From contig PPXM03000008.1 of the NCBI GenBank assembly GCA_003707065.3, positions 248,001 to 312,000 on the forward strand: 64,000 bases of DNA. The letters are read 5' to 3'. The notes below the pieces were generated by a model. It ran no database searches. It was not told the DNA's origin and saw only the letters and a list, made by a program, of their open reading frames with translations. This document shows positions 24,951 through 39,270 of this stretch, piece by piece. This DNA comes from Trigonopsis variabilis. Lineage: Eukaryota > Ascomycota > Trigonopsidomycetes > Trigonopsidales > Trigonopsidaceae. The number at the start of each line of letters is the position of its first letter. Positions within the stretch are counted from its first letter, which is position 1. The translations under genes were made by a program, and so were the position numbers.

Positions 24951-26016
24951 ATGGATGGAGTCAAATCTACTAAGGAGGAGCCAGATGTTCAGGGCATAGA
25001 TTATGGTTTGTCTGTTTCTATGAAATGGATCTAATATCGAAGGCAATAGACCGTCCTTGCTCACAGTCATCCTGGATACGAATCCTCGAGCGTGGAGTGA
25101 GATATCCGATGAAACATTTGGACTTCACAATGCCATTTCGGCCCTGGTGATCTTTTTGAACTCACATTTAGCTTTAAACCATAACAATAAGGCTGCAGTT
25201 ATTGCTGCACATTCGGATAGGGCACGATATCTTTATCCCGTTCCTGGCTCAGAAGCAGCGACGTCTGAAGATGAGCAGGAAAATCTCGCTTTACCTAATA
25301 TGTACCGACAGTTTAAGCAGGTGGATGAATGTGTACTATCAGAACTGGCCAAACTGTTTAAAAAGTCTACTGTCAAGAATGTGGAATCGAGAACGGCGGC
25401 TATATCTGGAGCCTTAAGTCTAGCATTAGCTTACTCTCAGCGATTCGGAAGATCCTTCAGCGATTTGGAATACTATCAAGCTAGAATTCTTGTTGTCAGT
25501 GTCTGCGAAGATGTCTCATCACAATATGTCGCCATCATGAATTGCATGTTTGCTGCTCAGAAACTGCACATTCCTTTGGACGTATGTAACATTGGAAAGG
25601 GAACAACTTTTCTCCAACAGGCTGCCGATTCAACAGGTGGAATCTATCTTCAGATTGAGGAACCACCGGGGCTTCTGCAATATCTCATGACTGCCTTCCT
25701 TCCCGATCCTGCCTCTCGACGTCATCTTGTTATCCCTATCTACTCCAGTGTCGACTTCCGGGCTGCTTGTTTCTGCCATCAACGTATTCTAGATATAGGC
25801 TACGTGTGCAGCATTTGCCTCTCTAGTGAGTATTCTAATTATCTATCGAATTAACATTTGCTAGTCTTTTGCTCTCCACCTGGAGCTTCTTGCTCTACGT
25901 GTGGCACTAATTTCCAACCAGACACTTTGGAGGCTGTGAGTATAAGGCCAGTCATAATACCTCCAAAGAAGAAAAAGGTTAAAAAACAATCATCCTCAGC
26001 AACCCCGACGGCTTAA
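24951..26016 (+). CDS. TFB4: TFIIH core subunit Tfb4/p34
   Basis: Three exons (24951..25005, 25043..25825, 25865..26016; introns 37 and 39 nt) give 329 residues. Tfb4 is a structural subunit of TFIIH, used in transcription initiation and nucleotide excision repair. The von Willebrand A-like fold starts PSLLTVILDTNPRAW. The middle segment ILVVSVCEDVSSQYVAIMN and LDVCNIGKGTTFLQQAAD match the family. The C-terminal zinc ribbon needs the last splice: CFCH, CSIC, then IFCSPPGASCSTCG. The short basic tail PPKKKKVKK may be a nuclear signal. The intron 1 acceptor TCGAAG|GCAATAG restores DYGNRPSLLTV. Confidence 0.93.
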
Positions 26017-26064
26017 TCATTCTCAAAGCCATTCAGATTTTGCAGAATCAGATCTAAGTACAAT

Positions 26065-27174
26065 CTATCGCTTGTCCATGCTGAAAAATATCTCATGTCT
26101 CCCTTGGATCGTGATCTTAGAGTTTGAGGTCCGAGATACCGTCACCCAAGGCTTGGGTGACTTTATGCTGGATGAAGCGAATATCATCGTATCGGTGGTA
26201 TGAATTGCTAAAGCATCGAGAATGAGGCCTTCATTATCCGCCGAGAGAATAACCACTAAAGACCCGATCATCAATTCCTCATATTGCCCTCCCGTAAAAT
26301 TAAACTCGAGGTTTTTATAAAATTGTAAAATAGATGCATCAAAAGTCATATTTGATTGACTGTATTTAATTGCACAAGTCAGTTGTGAGGCTAGATTTAG
26401 ACTTATGATATCCTCACCCATTCCCGAAGAGAGAGCAGCCAATTTCTTCGATCCATACCTTTCCACCCACGTTCCAGCTCCAATAAGTGATGCAGGTCCC
26501 AATCTTCCCCGCCTTTTGCCTGCTGTTCCTGTTGAGCTTGATGAGGCCGCGACATCTCCGTAGATATCAATACAGATGACTCCTACTGTGTCTTGGACTA
26601 AATCGTTCTCTTCATACTTTATATCACCAGCATTTCCTGTATTGAAAACTTGACAGTCTCTTTCTTTTGCGAAATCTTCTGCTCCCTGGCTTACAAGGAA
26701 ACTACCTAGTCAGAATGAGTAAGGGAGCCCCAGAGAGCTCTAATTACTTACATAGCATTGGCCTTATCATCTTTTAATGGACATATTGATTGACACAATA
26801 GTTCCTTTGCCACGACTACTGGGTTCCTGAATCCTCTTAGGCTTCCAACGGCAGCTCCCCGGGAATATTTCGAGCTCATTACCGAAGCATCACACTCAAC
26901 CTCTTGGTCCTGCTTGCGCCCAAGAGAATATGGACCAGCATTATTGATCAGGTCATCTTCTAATAATGCACAGCACCGAGTAGCAATATCTAGGGAAGAT
27001 GCCCCTGACAATAAAAGGTCATGGCCAAGCTTACAAGCTCTGCATGGTCAGCAATCATCTAGTCTCGACGTTCCTCGCTGCTGATTCTTTGTAAAGATTG
27101 ACAATATCTGGTCGCTTTGAATGGAATCCTGCTCCTAAATGTAATATTACATATCCATTGTCGTATGGAGCCAT
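26065..27174 (-). CDS. TASP1: Taspase-1-like threonine aspartase (Ntn hydrolase)
   Basis: Exons 27174..27074, 27039..26752 and 26701..26065 give 341 residues. The N-terminal alpha part has GYVILHLGAGFHS, NAG and EVECDASVM. The beta part begins at the autocleavage site QDTVGVICID, where the Thr is the nucleophile, as in Taspase-1 and type 2 asparaginases. Length and layout fit Taspase-1. The 3' splice of intron 2 (50 nt) at GGTAG restores FLVSQGAEDF. Intron 1 is odd: the join that best matches the family (ESAAR|ACKLGHD) needs a 34-nt intron starting GA, not GT (27040..27073). A fully canonical alternative (27030..27069, 40 nt) gives ESAARNLGHD and loses three residues. Asparaginase activity is the other possibility. 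Confidence 0.8.
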
Positions 27175-27325
27175 TCCCCCCAATGGTTGTCACGATCGCG
27201 TATTCCAGATCTACACATTTGGATAATAGTGCTTCACCTTTATGTATGCTATAGACTAATGTTTGATTCATACGAGCTTGATGAGGAGTTGGTACAATCT
27301 TCAATTTACTTATAATACAATCTAT

Positions 27326-29638
<2,313 letters not shown>

Positions 29639-29774
29639 TTAATTTTTCTGTAACGGCCACTGTTCTGCGCACGTGATACGAATAGCATCGATGATTCTCA
29701 AGGTTGTCCAGAGGATTTGATCTCTTAATAGGCAAGAACATAAGTAGAGATTAGTATTCCAAATTCTTGTCTTC

Positions 29775-32651
29775 ATGAATACTATTCTGCGCCTGTTAAA
29801 AGGAGTTTTAGCCCCAGAAAGAGCACTGTTCAAAACGGTAACGACCAGAACTCCCAACTTTACTAATGGAAGTTTCCAGCTTGAATATGACCAGATGAAT
29901 ACTCTTGGACATAAAGAAGAGCCATTTGATATTTTAGCCGATGAGATATCAAAAAATCTAAAGCAGATTCATAGCGAATGTAAGCGAAGGTCGGAGAATG
30001 TTAAACTCACGGCCAGCCTTTCTTGACCATGGACTAGCTGCTGCAGTTGGCAAAACCGACTGGACCATTGATGAAGATGCAGTATACATGGAGATGTTAG
30101 ACTGGTTATATGAGTTACACTGTGCTTCAATGAGGGACATGAAAGCCAATCCTGAATACGTGACAATTTCTTTGAGTGATCTGAAGACTGTACATGCTCT
30201 TATAACGGCCATAGTGGTTGGTGGCGTGATTCCTGCCTTGAGCCATGGTGTAGGGATACCTCTAGATAAACGAAAAAGTGGTCAGGCTCGAATCAATAGA
30301 AATCCGAGAGCCGATCGCCTAGTCTTGTTCTATGATACTTGTAAAAAGATCATTGGAGATCACGGAGACATATCTCAAATTTTGTTGAACGGAAAATATT
30401 TTTCTGATATATTTTGTTGTTTGTGTGAGTTGGGCTTTAATCCTCGATATTCGCGAGACCACAAAAAATACAGACATGCTCTTACTGAATTGAATAATCA
30501 GGTGGATTCTTACTTTTTAATTTCGATTCTTTCCTCTATATCCACTCCTAAATCACCACTGTGGTTTAAATCTGTCGTTTCACGGACATTATCTATGATT
30601 CCTTTAGCTCGCCCTGTGGTCGGAATCAGATCAATGATTGAATTCATTCTCAGACTTCGAGAATCTTCTGAAATTTCTCTTGATCGTATCCAATTACTAG
30701 GTAGCCTTATCATGAATTGTCCACAGCATTTTAACAAAGAGGTAATTGCCTTTTTTTCATGTCTTCTAACTTATAGACCTACTACAAAGAAATCTTCAGT
30801 TCCCTCTTAGAGCTTTTATCTAGTTCTGAACGTCCAATATTAATATCATCTATAACCCATCTTGTTGAATATCTCTCAACTGTTCATGCGGACCTTACAC
30901 AACGTTATTTTTTCGATCCACTAATGGGTCCTTTGAAGGTACATTCTGGGCTGATACAGGATAATGATCTCGATTCATGTATCAATCGAACTGACCTTTA
31001 TACAAATAATCTCCCTAGTGATAGGATCATTATTCTACTTAGCCCTTGCCTTGACGTTCTTACATGCCTTTTCTTCTATCAAAGCAAAACCTATAGGACC
31101 AAAGCGACAACAAGAGATCTGATTTTGCGGTACTTCAAATCAGACCCTTCTTTTTCAAAGTTTGATGGCTTTATATCACTTTCCTGGACGAATAGGTTTC
31201 CTTGGAAATTTGCTCCAGGTCCTGAAGGCGGAGTCATGATCAATTATGCTGCCAAAACAGAAGAAGATCTCTCGATTGATGATATAGAACGACAAGTTGA
31301 AACCATGGTTGAACTCATAAATGGAAGCCCTAATGAACTGGCTCTATCTATCTTTATTCATGTTATGAGACAATGGCTAGCTCATAACCTGGACGATGAA
31401 TCGAATCCCTTCAAGTTATATGCTATGGTTCGGCTTTTGGAGTCCTTGATCTCTAAATCTAAGGAAAAAATTGTCGCCTCTCCGTCATCAATCATCGGCA
31501 TCGTCAACAGCGTCTTGGAAAGTTATATTCATTCTCTACATGAAGCCCAGAAAACTAAGACTCGCTCATCATTTAGAGGCATAGAAGAAATTGAAAATTT
31601 AGCCTCCAACTTGGATATAGACTCGGATGATGAGGATGATGAAGATGCGCTTGCAACCGATAGCCAGATAGTTTCGGTTGCCTTATCTCTATTATCCGGT
31701 ATCTTATACGAAGACAGACAACTGAGTCCCGATGATGTCAAAGTAATTCAGTCGACAGAAGGATCTCTACGTTACATCAGCGAAAATGGCCCAAAGGTTG
31801 CTTCCTCCAGCGCTTACTCACTCTTGGCTCTTCTACAATCATTGAACATTACAAGCTCGAAAGATGAAGATAGTTCATCTCTGCGAACTTTGCGTTTGGC
31901 TATGAGTCAGCTTGACGATCCATTGATTCCTGTCAAAGCTCAAGGACTTCACCTCCTGAGGTGCCTTGTTGAAAGTCACGATCCTATTGTTAATGTCGAT
32001 AAATTTGTCTACGCTTTTGTTGAGCATCTTGGTGACGATGACTCCTTTGTATATCTCAATGCGGTCAAGGGCTTACAAGCGATGACGGACGTGCACGGGC
32101 TACAGGTTATTAAGGAGTTGCTGGAAGTCTATGGCGATTGTAAAAGGGACCTGGATGTCCGTTTACGGACGGGTGAAGTATTAATGGGCACTATTCAACG
32201 GCTTGGAGACGCGCTTGCTGGTGCTATTGCTCAAGAGTTAGTCACAACGTGCATTGAGAGCTGTAATAGAAGGGGAGACAAAGTCAACGATGTACGGATC
32301 CGTGCATCAGCCTTGAGTCTTCTTGGGGTGGCGTGCCAAACTAACCCTATTGGGTTTATTTCTTATTTAAATCCAATCTTGGATTGTGCATACGGAGTCA
32401 TTACGCACGAACTGAATGAGGATAGCGTTATTCTTCGTCGGGCGGCTTTAGTGCTGGTCGGTTCACTGATAAAAGGGCTACGCTCGTGGAGAGACTTTCC
32501 CTCAGAAAGGCATGATCTCATGAGAGGTATCAAATACCTTCAAGCAAACGATAAAGATACTTTGATCAAAGTTCAGGCAGATGAAGTCATTGTCTTAATA
32601 CGAGATTTGATGAAGGATGAACTCGAAGTTGGGAATCTCTCATTTTCTTAA
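29775..32651 (+). CDS. RTP1: RNA polymerase II assembly factor Rtp1/TANGO6
   Basis: Three exons (29775..29979, 30017..30741, 30777..32651; introns 37 and 35 nt) give 934 residues of alpha-solenoid. Rtp1 helps assembly and nuclear import of RNA polymerase II; animal TANGO6 is linked to secretion. The C-terminal third is the conserved part: DDPLIPVKAQGLHLLRCLV, then DDDSFVYLNAVKGLQAM and DVRIRASALSLLG, as in the RTP1_C domains. An acidic loop (DSDDEDDEDA) sits at about the middle. The N-terminal part RPFLDHGLAAAVGKTDW also fits the family. Removing the introns restores one frame from ATG to stop. Confidence 0.87.
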
Positions 32652-32765
32652 TCTCACGAAATACTGACTGTGTAATAGATTAATAATATCATCCTAATAT
32701 TATTAACTAGTAAATCTTTTAAAGTACTATACAAATGACGAAATTCAAAGTGGCAGGGACCGTAT

Positions 32766-33090
32766 TCACTCAATAGGCTCCTCTTTTGTTAAGACCATGT
32801 CTGGTGCAGAGCTAATCCAAAGGACATTATTGCAACGAATAAGAACTTCTCCCAAGTCGCCTTTGAACTCTCCATCAATATATTCCACGGCGTTATCAAG
32901 CTGAATGTTCATATATGAATCGACCGAGACTAATGAACCTTTATACTCCGTTTGCCCCCACTTTAATCGTACCAACACATCTCTTCCAACCAAATCATGT
33001 AAGAATGGCTTTGGATTGACCGGTGCAATCTACATCTGTTAGCTTTTTCTTCATGTTCTGAACCGAGCTCTTTTTGCTTACCGTTGCCAT
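32766..33090 (-). CDS. SMX3: Sm-F core snRNP protein
   Basis: Two exons: 33090..33082 (only nine nucleotides, ATG GCA ACG) and 33029..32766, with a 52-nt intron, give 90 residues. SmF is one of seven Sm ring proteins on U1, U2, U4 and U5 snRNAs. [40 protein letters not shown] and [13 protein letters not shown] match Sm1 and Sm2 motifs. The VNPKPFL start and the LIRCNNV ending distinguish SmF from Lsm6. The acidic tail TKEEPIE is usual. Confidence 0.95.
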
Positions 33091-33275
33091 GATTTAGAGG
33101 ATGCTAGGAGTCACTGGTTAACAAGGTAATGGGACTTCTTTTTCCTTTCTATATCGGCCTAAGCAACAACGGATCAGTTCTTATCCACATCATTCATTGC
33201 TTACTCAAGAGCGGTGGATGATTTGTGGCGATAAATGATTGGTCTAGAGGTTTTCATTATATAACTATAGCTTAA

Positions 33276-34145
33276 ATGGAAAAAGCTTTCTCGGAAACCC
33301 TCGAAAGAATTCTAGTTGGGCATAATGGGCCTCCTCCTAATGAGATGGTTCATTTGTCAATGTCCTTTTTTGCCCAATCCCAACAGAAACTGCCGCATAT
33401 GAATAAATCTGATGAAGTGGCTAGGCAATTTGCCTGTTGCCATTTGGCGGCAGAGGCTTTAGCTCTCAAGTATAATGTCGCGAAGTTAAATGTCGACCGT
33501 CCTCCAATTTATAAACGTCGCTACGCAGGATTATTTGCTACTCTCAAGGGCGAGCTAGGAATATCTGCGAAGGCGGTCAAAGTTAGAGTAGACGCCTCTA
33601 GTGAGACATCAGGAGGGAAGGACAGCTTGGAGAAATCCTTGTCAAAAGCTGCTTTCCCTATTGATACTCTGCGACAGTGCCTACGAAGTTTCGCAATTGA
33701 TTCCAAACTTGCCAATGATGTAGGTCATGTTTTATTGGATCTCCAAGCTCAACCCGCTCTGGAAAAGTTCAAGCTGTTGGCCATCGTTGGTGCATTGATT
33801 TACCAGCTGCTGGCAATTCAACGAGGACCGCAATTTGCGGAGGATCATCATCAACAAATAACTCGAGTTATCAATGCCTATTCAAGAGATTACGGCCGAA
33901 TCAGTCATATTAATGGTGCCATAGAGCTGGTCCCGACTTTACTGAGTCAGCTATATCCGAACAATGATCAAGGGCCTTGGGGGGCAATTAAGCGTGAATT
34001 ACCTGGTAACATCGCCCAAGAACGCTTTTGTGCAATCCATGGTCCTGGAAACATGCTTAGTGGTCTCAGTGAGCTTCCCACACAGGAAAACATAGAAGAA
34101 TTTACCAAATGGAAACAAAGCATCTACGCTAGAATGAAGCAGTAA
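33276..34145 (+). CDS. ORC6: probable origin recognition complex subunit 6
   Basis: Single exon, 289 residues. The first 95 residues look like the first cyclin-like box of Orc6 (ARQFACCHLAAEALALKYNV, then IYKRRYAGLFATLKGEL), and residues 130-230 like the second. The C-terminal helix EEFTKWKQSIYARMKQ resembles the conserved Orc6 tail EEWKRKIL that binds Orc3. Orc6 belongs to the complex that marks replication origins. Sequence conservation in this family is low, so the call rests on layout, length and the tail motif. Without a profile search it could be another all-helical nuclear protein. Confidence 0.6.
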   Translation: MEKAFSETLERILVGHNGPPPNEMVHLSMSFFAQSQQKLPHMNKSDEVARQFACCHLAAEALALKYNVAKLNVDRPPIYKRRYAGLFATLKGELGISAKAVKVRVDASSETSGGKDSLEKSLSKAAFPIDTLRQCLRSFAIDSKLANDVGHVLLDLQAQPALEKFKLLAIVGALIYQLLAIQRGPQFAEDHHQQITRVINAYSRDYGRISHINGAIELVPTLLSQLYPNNDQGPWGAIKRELPGNIAQERFCAIHGPGNMLSGLSELPTQENIEEFTKWKQSIYARMKQ

Positions 34146-34214
34146 GAACGAACACTTGCATCAGTAAACACGGAAGACTCTAGGTAAAGAGGCAATAAGC
34201 TTTCATTGTATTTA

Positions 34215-35668
34215 TTATGGCACGTTGAATAGAGAGAAGTTGCGTACAATTCCAGGCCCATATTCGTCATATGCAGCTTTTGTATGACAGTAATTCTTGA
34301 ATTCAGGAGTGGAGGCCAAAAGACTACCTCCAAACCAGACAGCATTGCGCTGCTTCTTATGGCTAATGACTTGAACTTCAATACCGCCACTCTTTGCTTT
34401 GGAGCCGCTAAGTATTTCACTGCGCTGAATACGAGCATTGACGAGATTCTGAATATCTCTCTCTAGTCGTCGCGAAAAGTCCTTAAACATAGTCGATCCT
34501 CCCGACAAGACTATGTTCTTGTATAATCCTCGCCGGACATCTATTGGACTAGTTTGGATAACATTATCAACCATTTCAGGCAAAGGAGTTAAGAAGTCTG
34601 AGCTGGCTATTTCAGGGTTAAAGAAGATTTCAGGAGCCAAAAAACGTTCGTAGCCAACATCAACTGTGACCTTCCGGCCAAGACCTTGGTCGACAATGTA
34701 TTTTTGGAACTTCTCAGGATCACGATCGAATCGATTGAATTCCTTGACGATATCGGGACAGACGTAGCAGTAATTCTCCTTGATCGTTTCAGCAGTCTTT
34801 AGACTTGTATCTGGCTCATTACGATCACGCAACAGCCCTTGGATCAGATAAGTAATATCGCGACCAGCAATCGGAACATCTTTGATAGCAGAGCCGATAA
34901 CATAACCTTCTGCCACAGGAATAACGTGAGTTACACCATCACCGCTGTCAATAACACAGCCTGTTAAAGAACGGTCCTGGACTTTGCTTGAAGTCCAGGA
35001 GGCAGCCAAAGCAAGAACTGCTTGAACACCAATATAAATACCAGCACAGTTAAAAGTTTCAAACATAATCTCGGCGGTATTTTCTCGGTTCTCCGGTGGG
35101 TTAAGTGGTGGCTCAGTCTTATGTGTTAGAAACTATTCACTCGTAATTTACCTTACCAATAAGAAGTAATGGTCTTCGGGTTCGCATCGTAAATATTGGA
35201 AGATGGAGCTTTCCCAGAAACGTTCCATATAATCCCAATTCTCGACTTGCCCGTGTCGGATAGGGTAATTAATCCCGTACCCTTCTATTAGAAATGTAAA
35301 AGTGACTTTCCATACCTGGAGTGTTGCTCATTGCCAAAGCTTCATCTCCAATAAAGAAGTTGAGATCCTCAGTACCACGCTTGGAGGATAAGTTACTTCC
35401 GGAAGCTCTAGAAAACGAAGACTTGGAAGAAGCAATGGAACCATTTCCACCGGCTGACTGAGGAGTCGCAATAGCTGTTGGGATGACAAAAGAAGGCGAG
35501 TCGTTTCCGGCAAATCCGAGCTTCGTGAAGCCGGTACCGCTAGAAAGGTTAGGAGCCGGCCTCTCTTGATATTAAAAGACGACTTACTTGTCTAAACTGT
35601 TAGCAATTGATTGAATCGTACTCTACAAACTTACCCATAACAACCGCTGGATTCCCGATGTAAGCCAT
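34215..35668 (-). CDS. ARP3: actin-related protein 3, Arp2/3 complex
   Basis: Five coding exons: 35668..35635, 35591..35588 (4 nt), 35539..35316, 35281..35157, 35117..34215; introns 43, 48, 34 and 39 nt; 429 residues. Arp3 is one of the two actin-like subunits that nucleate branched actin. The N-terminal phosphate loop reads [19 protein letters not shown] only when the 4-nt exon ACAA is included (G|ACAA|C makes GAC AAC, Asp-Asn). Later motifs are [40 protein letters not shown] and NAVWFGGS. The intron 3 acceptor is TAGAAG, using the second AG. Confidence 0.96.
35588..35591 (-). other. ARP3: 4-nt microexon of ARP3
   Basis: Bases ACAA (coding strand) flanked upstream by GCTAACAGTTTAG and downstream by GTAAGTCGTC. 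Leaving it out shifts the frame and removes the Asp-Asn of the nucleotide-binding loop; including it gives the family sequence exactly. Confidence 0.85.
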
Positions 35669-36186
35669 GTTTGGAGGTGATGGATATCGTTGCTACAATG
35701 GGCGGTCGGTCAGTAGAGGCAGTACAGTTGACGACGGCCGTAAGATAGCGGTCGAGGCACTCTAACGAGCAATGTATATTTTACTTGTATCTTGGAAATC
35801 ACTACCTTTCTATACTAAATGAATTAGATAATAATTCTTGCGAGCGAATCAAAGTTGTTTAATCCAAATTAATGCGAATAACAGAGATACTCTTTGCCTG
35901 AGATGTCGAAATCCTCGGTAAGGATAATCAGAGTTTCTACGTAAAAAGCCTTGCTAGGCAAATTAAGTCCTCACTTGTCGAAAGATATTTAATTCGATTT
36001 CGAGGTTTTCAGATTTTTGTGCTCCCTAAAACTATATGGGCAAGATGATACTGTTACTCTTATTCATCATTAGCCCGCATCATCCTATATTAGCTTTAAA
36101 TTGGGTTAACTAGTGAGGAATACCTCATCGTTGGTCGTTGCTACATTGTACTCTCCATCGTCACTCAGTGACTTGACGACAGACAA
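35669..36186. other. divergent promoter, ARP3 / VPS11
   Basis: About 520 bp between the two start codons. AT-rich, with no credible open frame. I see no TATA box in a convincing position. Confidence 0.5.
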
Positions 36187-39100
36187 ATGAGTGGAGTAAG
36201 TTACTCTGACATGAACTCACTTAAGCTAATATCTAGTGGCGTCAATTGTATTTCTTTGACAGCACTCCAATACCTGATCCAACTTCAGGGGGTGAGCTAT
36301 ACGGTGTAAGGGAGCGATATCGCTTTGACTAACCTGAAGGAAATTTCGATTTCAGCAGTCTGTCCAATTGGCGAAGGATTTGCTCTAGCTACAACAAAAG
36401 GAATTGTTAAGGGAATATCTAAGAGCTTGAATTTATTGTTCGAGTTTCCTGTGACTGAGCATGGCTCGGTCACTTTTCTTGCGAGTGGACGAGGCGTGGA
36501 TGTCTTATTAACAATATCTGTAAGTAAAGAAATGACTGCGGCAAACTCAAACCATCTAGGAATCCCACGAAGGAGGACCATTGATACAATTATGGGATCT
36601 TGCTAAAACTGATAAGACGAATAAACCAAAATGTATCACCAGTGTCTCTGTCAACAACAATCATAAGAATTTTCCAGTGAGTTATATGCAAATGATCTGG
36701 TTTTAACTTCGTGTATAGTTATCAGCTGTCGCAATCCATGAATCGTTTACGACCATTGCCCTGGGATTCACTAATGGGGCCCTTATCTTGATTCGTGGCG
36801 ACTTGTTGCATGACCGGGGATCTAGGCAGAGAATAATCTATCAAAGTAGCGAACCTATTACAAGTCTCAATTTATTCGAATCAAAAAGCGGCGAGCTGAT
36901 GCTCTATGCCTCTACAACAAATCACATCTATACTTTTGCTACCCATGGTAAGAACAATGGTCTTCCAACTGCAGTGCTAGATGAACGAGGATGTGAATTA
37001 TCTTGTGCAGCTGTGAATCAAACGACAAACGAGTTAGTCGTTGCGAGAGATGACTTGATTCAAACTTTTGATGAAAGGGGCCGACGGAGTACGGTTACCT
37101 TCAAAAGTCCCAAAAAGAGTATTATTTTATATAAAAACTATGTTATTCTAGAATCTCCAATGCCATCAAATAGCTCAATGGGCTTGGATAATCTTATTGG
37201 CCAGGATGCTATAATGCCTTCCTATAAAATCCAAATTCTAGACTTGGAGAATAAGCTAATCACTTTCAGTGAGATTCTGTCTCATCCTGTCAAAGGCTCG
37301 TTTCTTCAGTGGAACGATTTATTTGTCTTGACGTCTAATGGAATGTTATATCGGTACCATGAACGAAAACTATCTACAAAATTAACCCTATTGTGTGACC
37401 ATGATCTGTTCTCTTTAGCTTTAAGAATAGCCAATGAAGAAAAGGCTTCAACGAAGACTATCCAGCGTATACATCTTCAATATGGTGATCGCCTTTACGA
37501 TCTAGGCGATTATGATCAAGCAACAAGTCACTATATTCAATGTTTGGATGTTATTGAACCTAGCAAAATAATAGTTAAACTACTTGACTCCAAGCATATT
37601 TCGAATTTGATTACTTTCTTGGAAGGAATCCATACTAGCTCCTCTCCTACCACTGAGCAGACTACTTTGCTACTAAATTGTTATGCTCGATTAAAGGACA
37701 CGAATAAGTTAAATACATTTCTAAAGGATAATTGGATGAAGCCGGACTTCGACAGCTACAACGCGATACAAATCTGTCGCCAAACAGGTTACCTGTCTCA
37801 AGCAGCAGCTTTGGCAGAGAGAGTGGGCGATTACTCATTGGCCATTGATATAATGTTAAACGACTTGAATATTTCAGATGAAGCTCTTGAGTATATCCGT
37901 CATTTACAACCTGATCAAGTATTCGTTACCTTACGTGAATTTGGATCCACTTTGATCACCCGTGCGCCTGATGAAACGACGCTATTATTCATAGAATTCT
38001 TCACAGGCAAGTATAAGCCTTTTTCCGACACTCAAGAAGAGAGCTCTACTGGCGATGAAGAGTCTTCTCATATTTTGGGACCTATCGAGTCTCTCAGTGC
38101 CTTCTTCCTCAGAACAGAGGACGTTAAACCTTCTCTGAAATCTACCGCTGAACCTAAAACGATCTCTTACACTATACCTTCTCCACGCTCTATCTTCTCT
38201 GCCTTCATTAACTTCCCTTCTCAATTTGTTAAGTTCCTTGAAGCTTGTATTCGATATTTCAAAGGAACTAATATTCTATCGCATGAGGACCTTGTTAGCA
38301 TTTACACGACACTCTTCAGTATTTATCTCGAGCAACATGATGAAGCTGCGTCATCAAATGATAAGGAAAAGTGGGAAAATAACGCCAGAAACCTGGCTTT
38401 GGATCCAAACTTTCCTTGTGACGACTCGAATCTACTTGTCATTGCTCACCTCAGCTCATTTCGCGATATTCGCCTCACGATGCGTCATCGATCTGGTTTT
38501 CAGATCGATCTCTTCCGGTCTTGCGTTGCAGCTAGTGATGTTACAGGTGCAATTGAGGTCGTCAATAAATATGCCGAAGATGAGCCAGAACTATATGCAT
38601 TGGCTCTGACTTATTATACCAGTACTCCCGAGATTATGGATCGTACGACAGATCAGATAAAAACGGTGCTTCAGAAACTGGAAGAAACTAACTACCTTAC
38701 CCCCATTCAAGTTGTGCAAGCTCTCAGTCTCAATGCTATTGCTACCTTGGCCATCGTCAAAGAGTATCTCCTGAATGTGGTCACTAAGGACCGCAAGGAG
38801 ATCCGAACAAACAAGAAGCTCATCTCAAGTTATCAGGCCGAGTCTCAATCTAAAGAAGCTGAAATTACGAACATCAAAACCGAACCTCAGGTATTCCAAG
38901 CTACTCGGTGTTCAGCTTGTGGATTGACCCTCGATCTTCCGGTCATTCATTTCATGTGCAAGCATTCTTTCCACCGTCGTTGTCTTAATTTCACAAATGG
39001 TAACGGAGATAAGGCAAAGCCTGAATGTCCCAATTGCGCTGCTGCCAATGCAACTATCCGCGCTATTCGAACGGCGCACCAAAATATTGCTAATAAACAT

Positions 39101-39211
39101 GATGCGTTCTTACAGGCTCTTCGTGCATCTCAAGACAAAATAAAGGTGGTGAGTGAATATTTTGGGAAAGGAGTCATGGATGCTCGAAACATAGAACAGA
39201 TACATCAATAA
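36187..39211 (+). CDS. VPS11: Vps11/Pep5, core subunit of HOPS and CORVET
   Basis: Five exons (36187..36195, 36237..36305, 36340..36519, 36560..36676, 36719..39211; introns 41, 34, 40 and 42 nt) give 955 residues. Vps11 is a scaffold of the tethering complexes for endosome and vacuole fusion. The start MSG|WRQLYFFDSTPIPD is the family's WRQFxFFD motif. A beta-propeller follows (HEGGPLIQLWDLAK, FTTIALGFTNGALILIRGD), then an alpha-solenoid (clathrin repeat). A RING-H2-like finger ends the protein at about residues 860-910: CSACGLTLDLPVIHFMCKHS, HRRC, CPNC. The first coding exon has only nine nucleotides. Confidence 0.95.
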
Positions 39212-39270
39212 TCAATGGCTACGGTTGCGTTTGACTTATCATTGATTTCATCACTTGCAGCTAGAAATAG

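Noticed and set aside
32766-33090. Lsm6 instead of SmF
   Set aside because: VNPKPFL start, WGxxEYKG and [10 protein letters not shown] match SmF; Lsm6 lacks these.
36291-36353. VPS11 intron 2 with donor GTGAGC at 36291
   Set aside because: It keeps frame only with a distant acceptor; the donor GTAAGG at 36306 gives a 34-nt intron with CTAAC and preserves more conserved residues.
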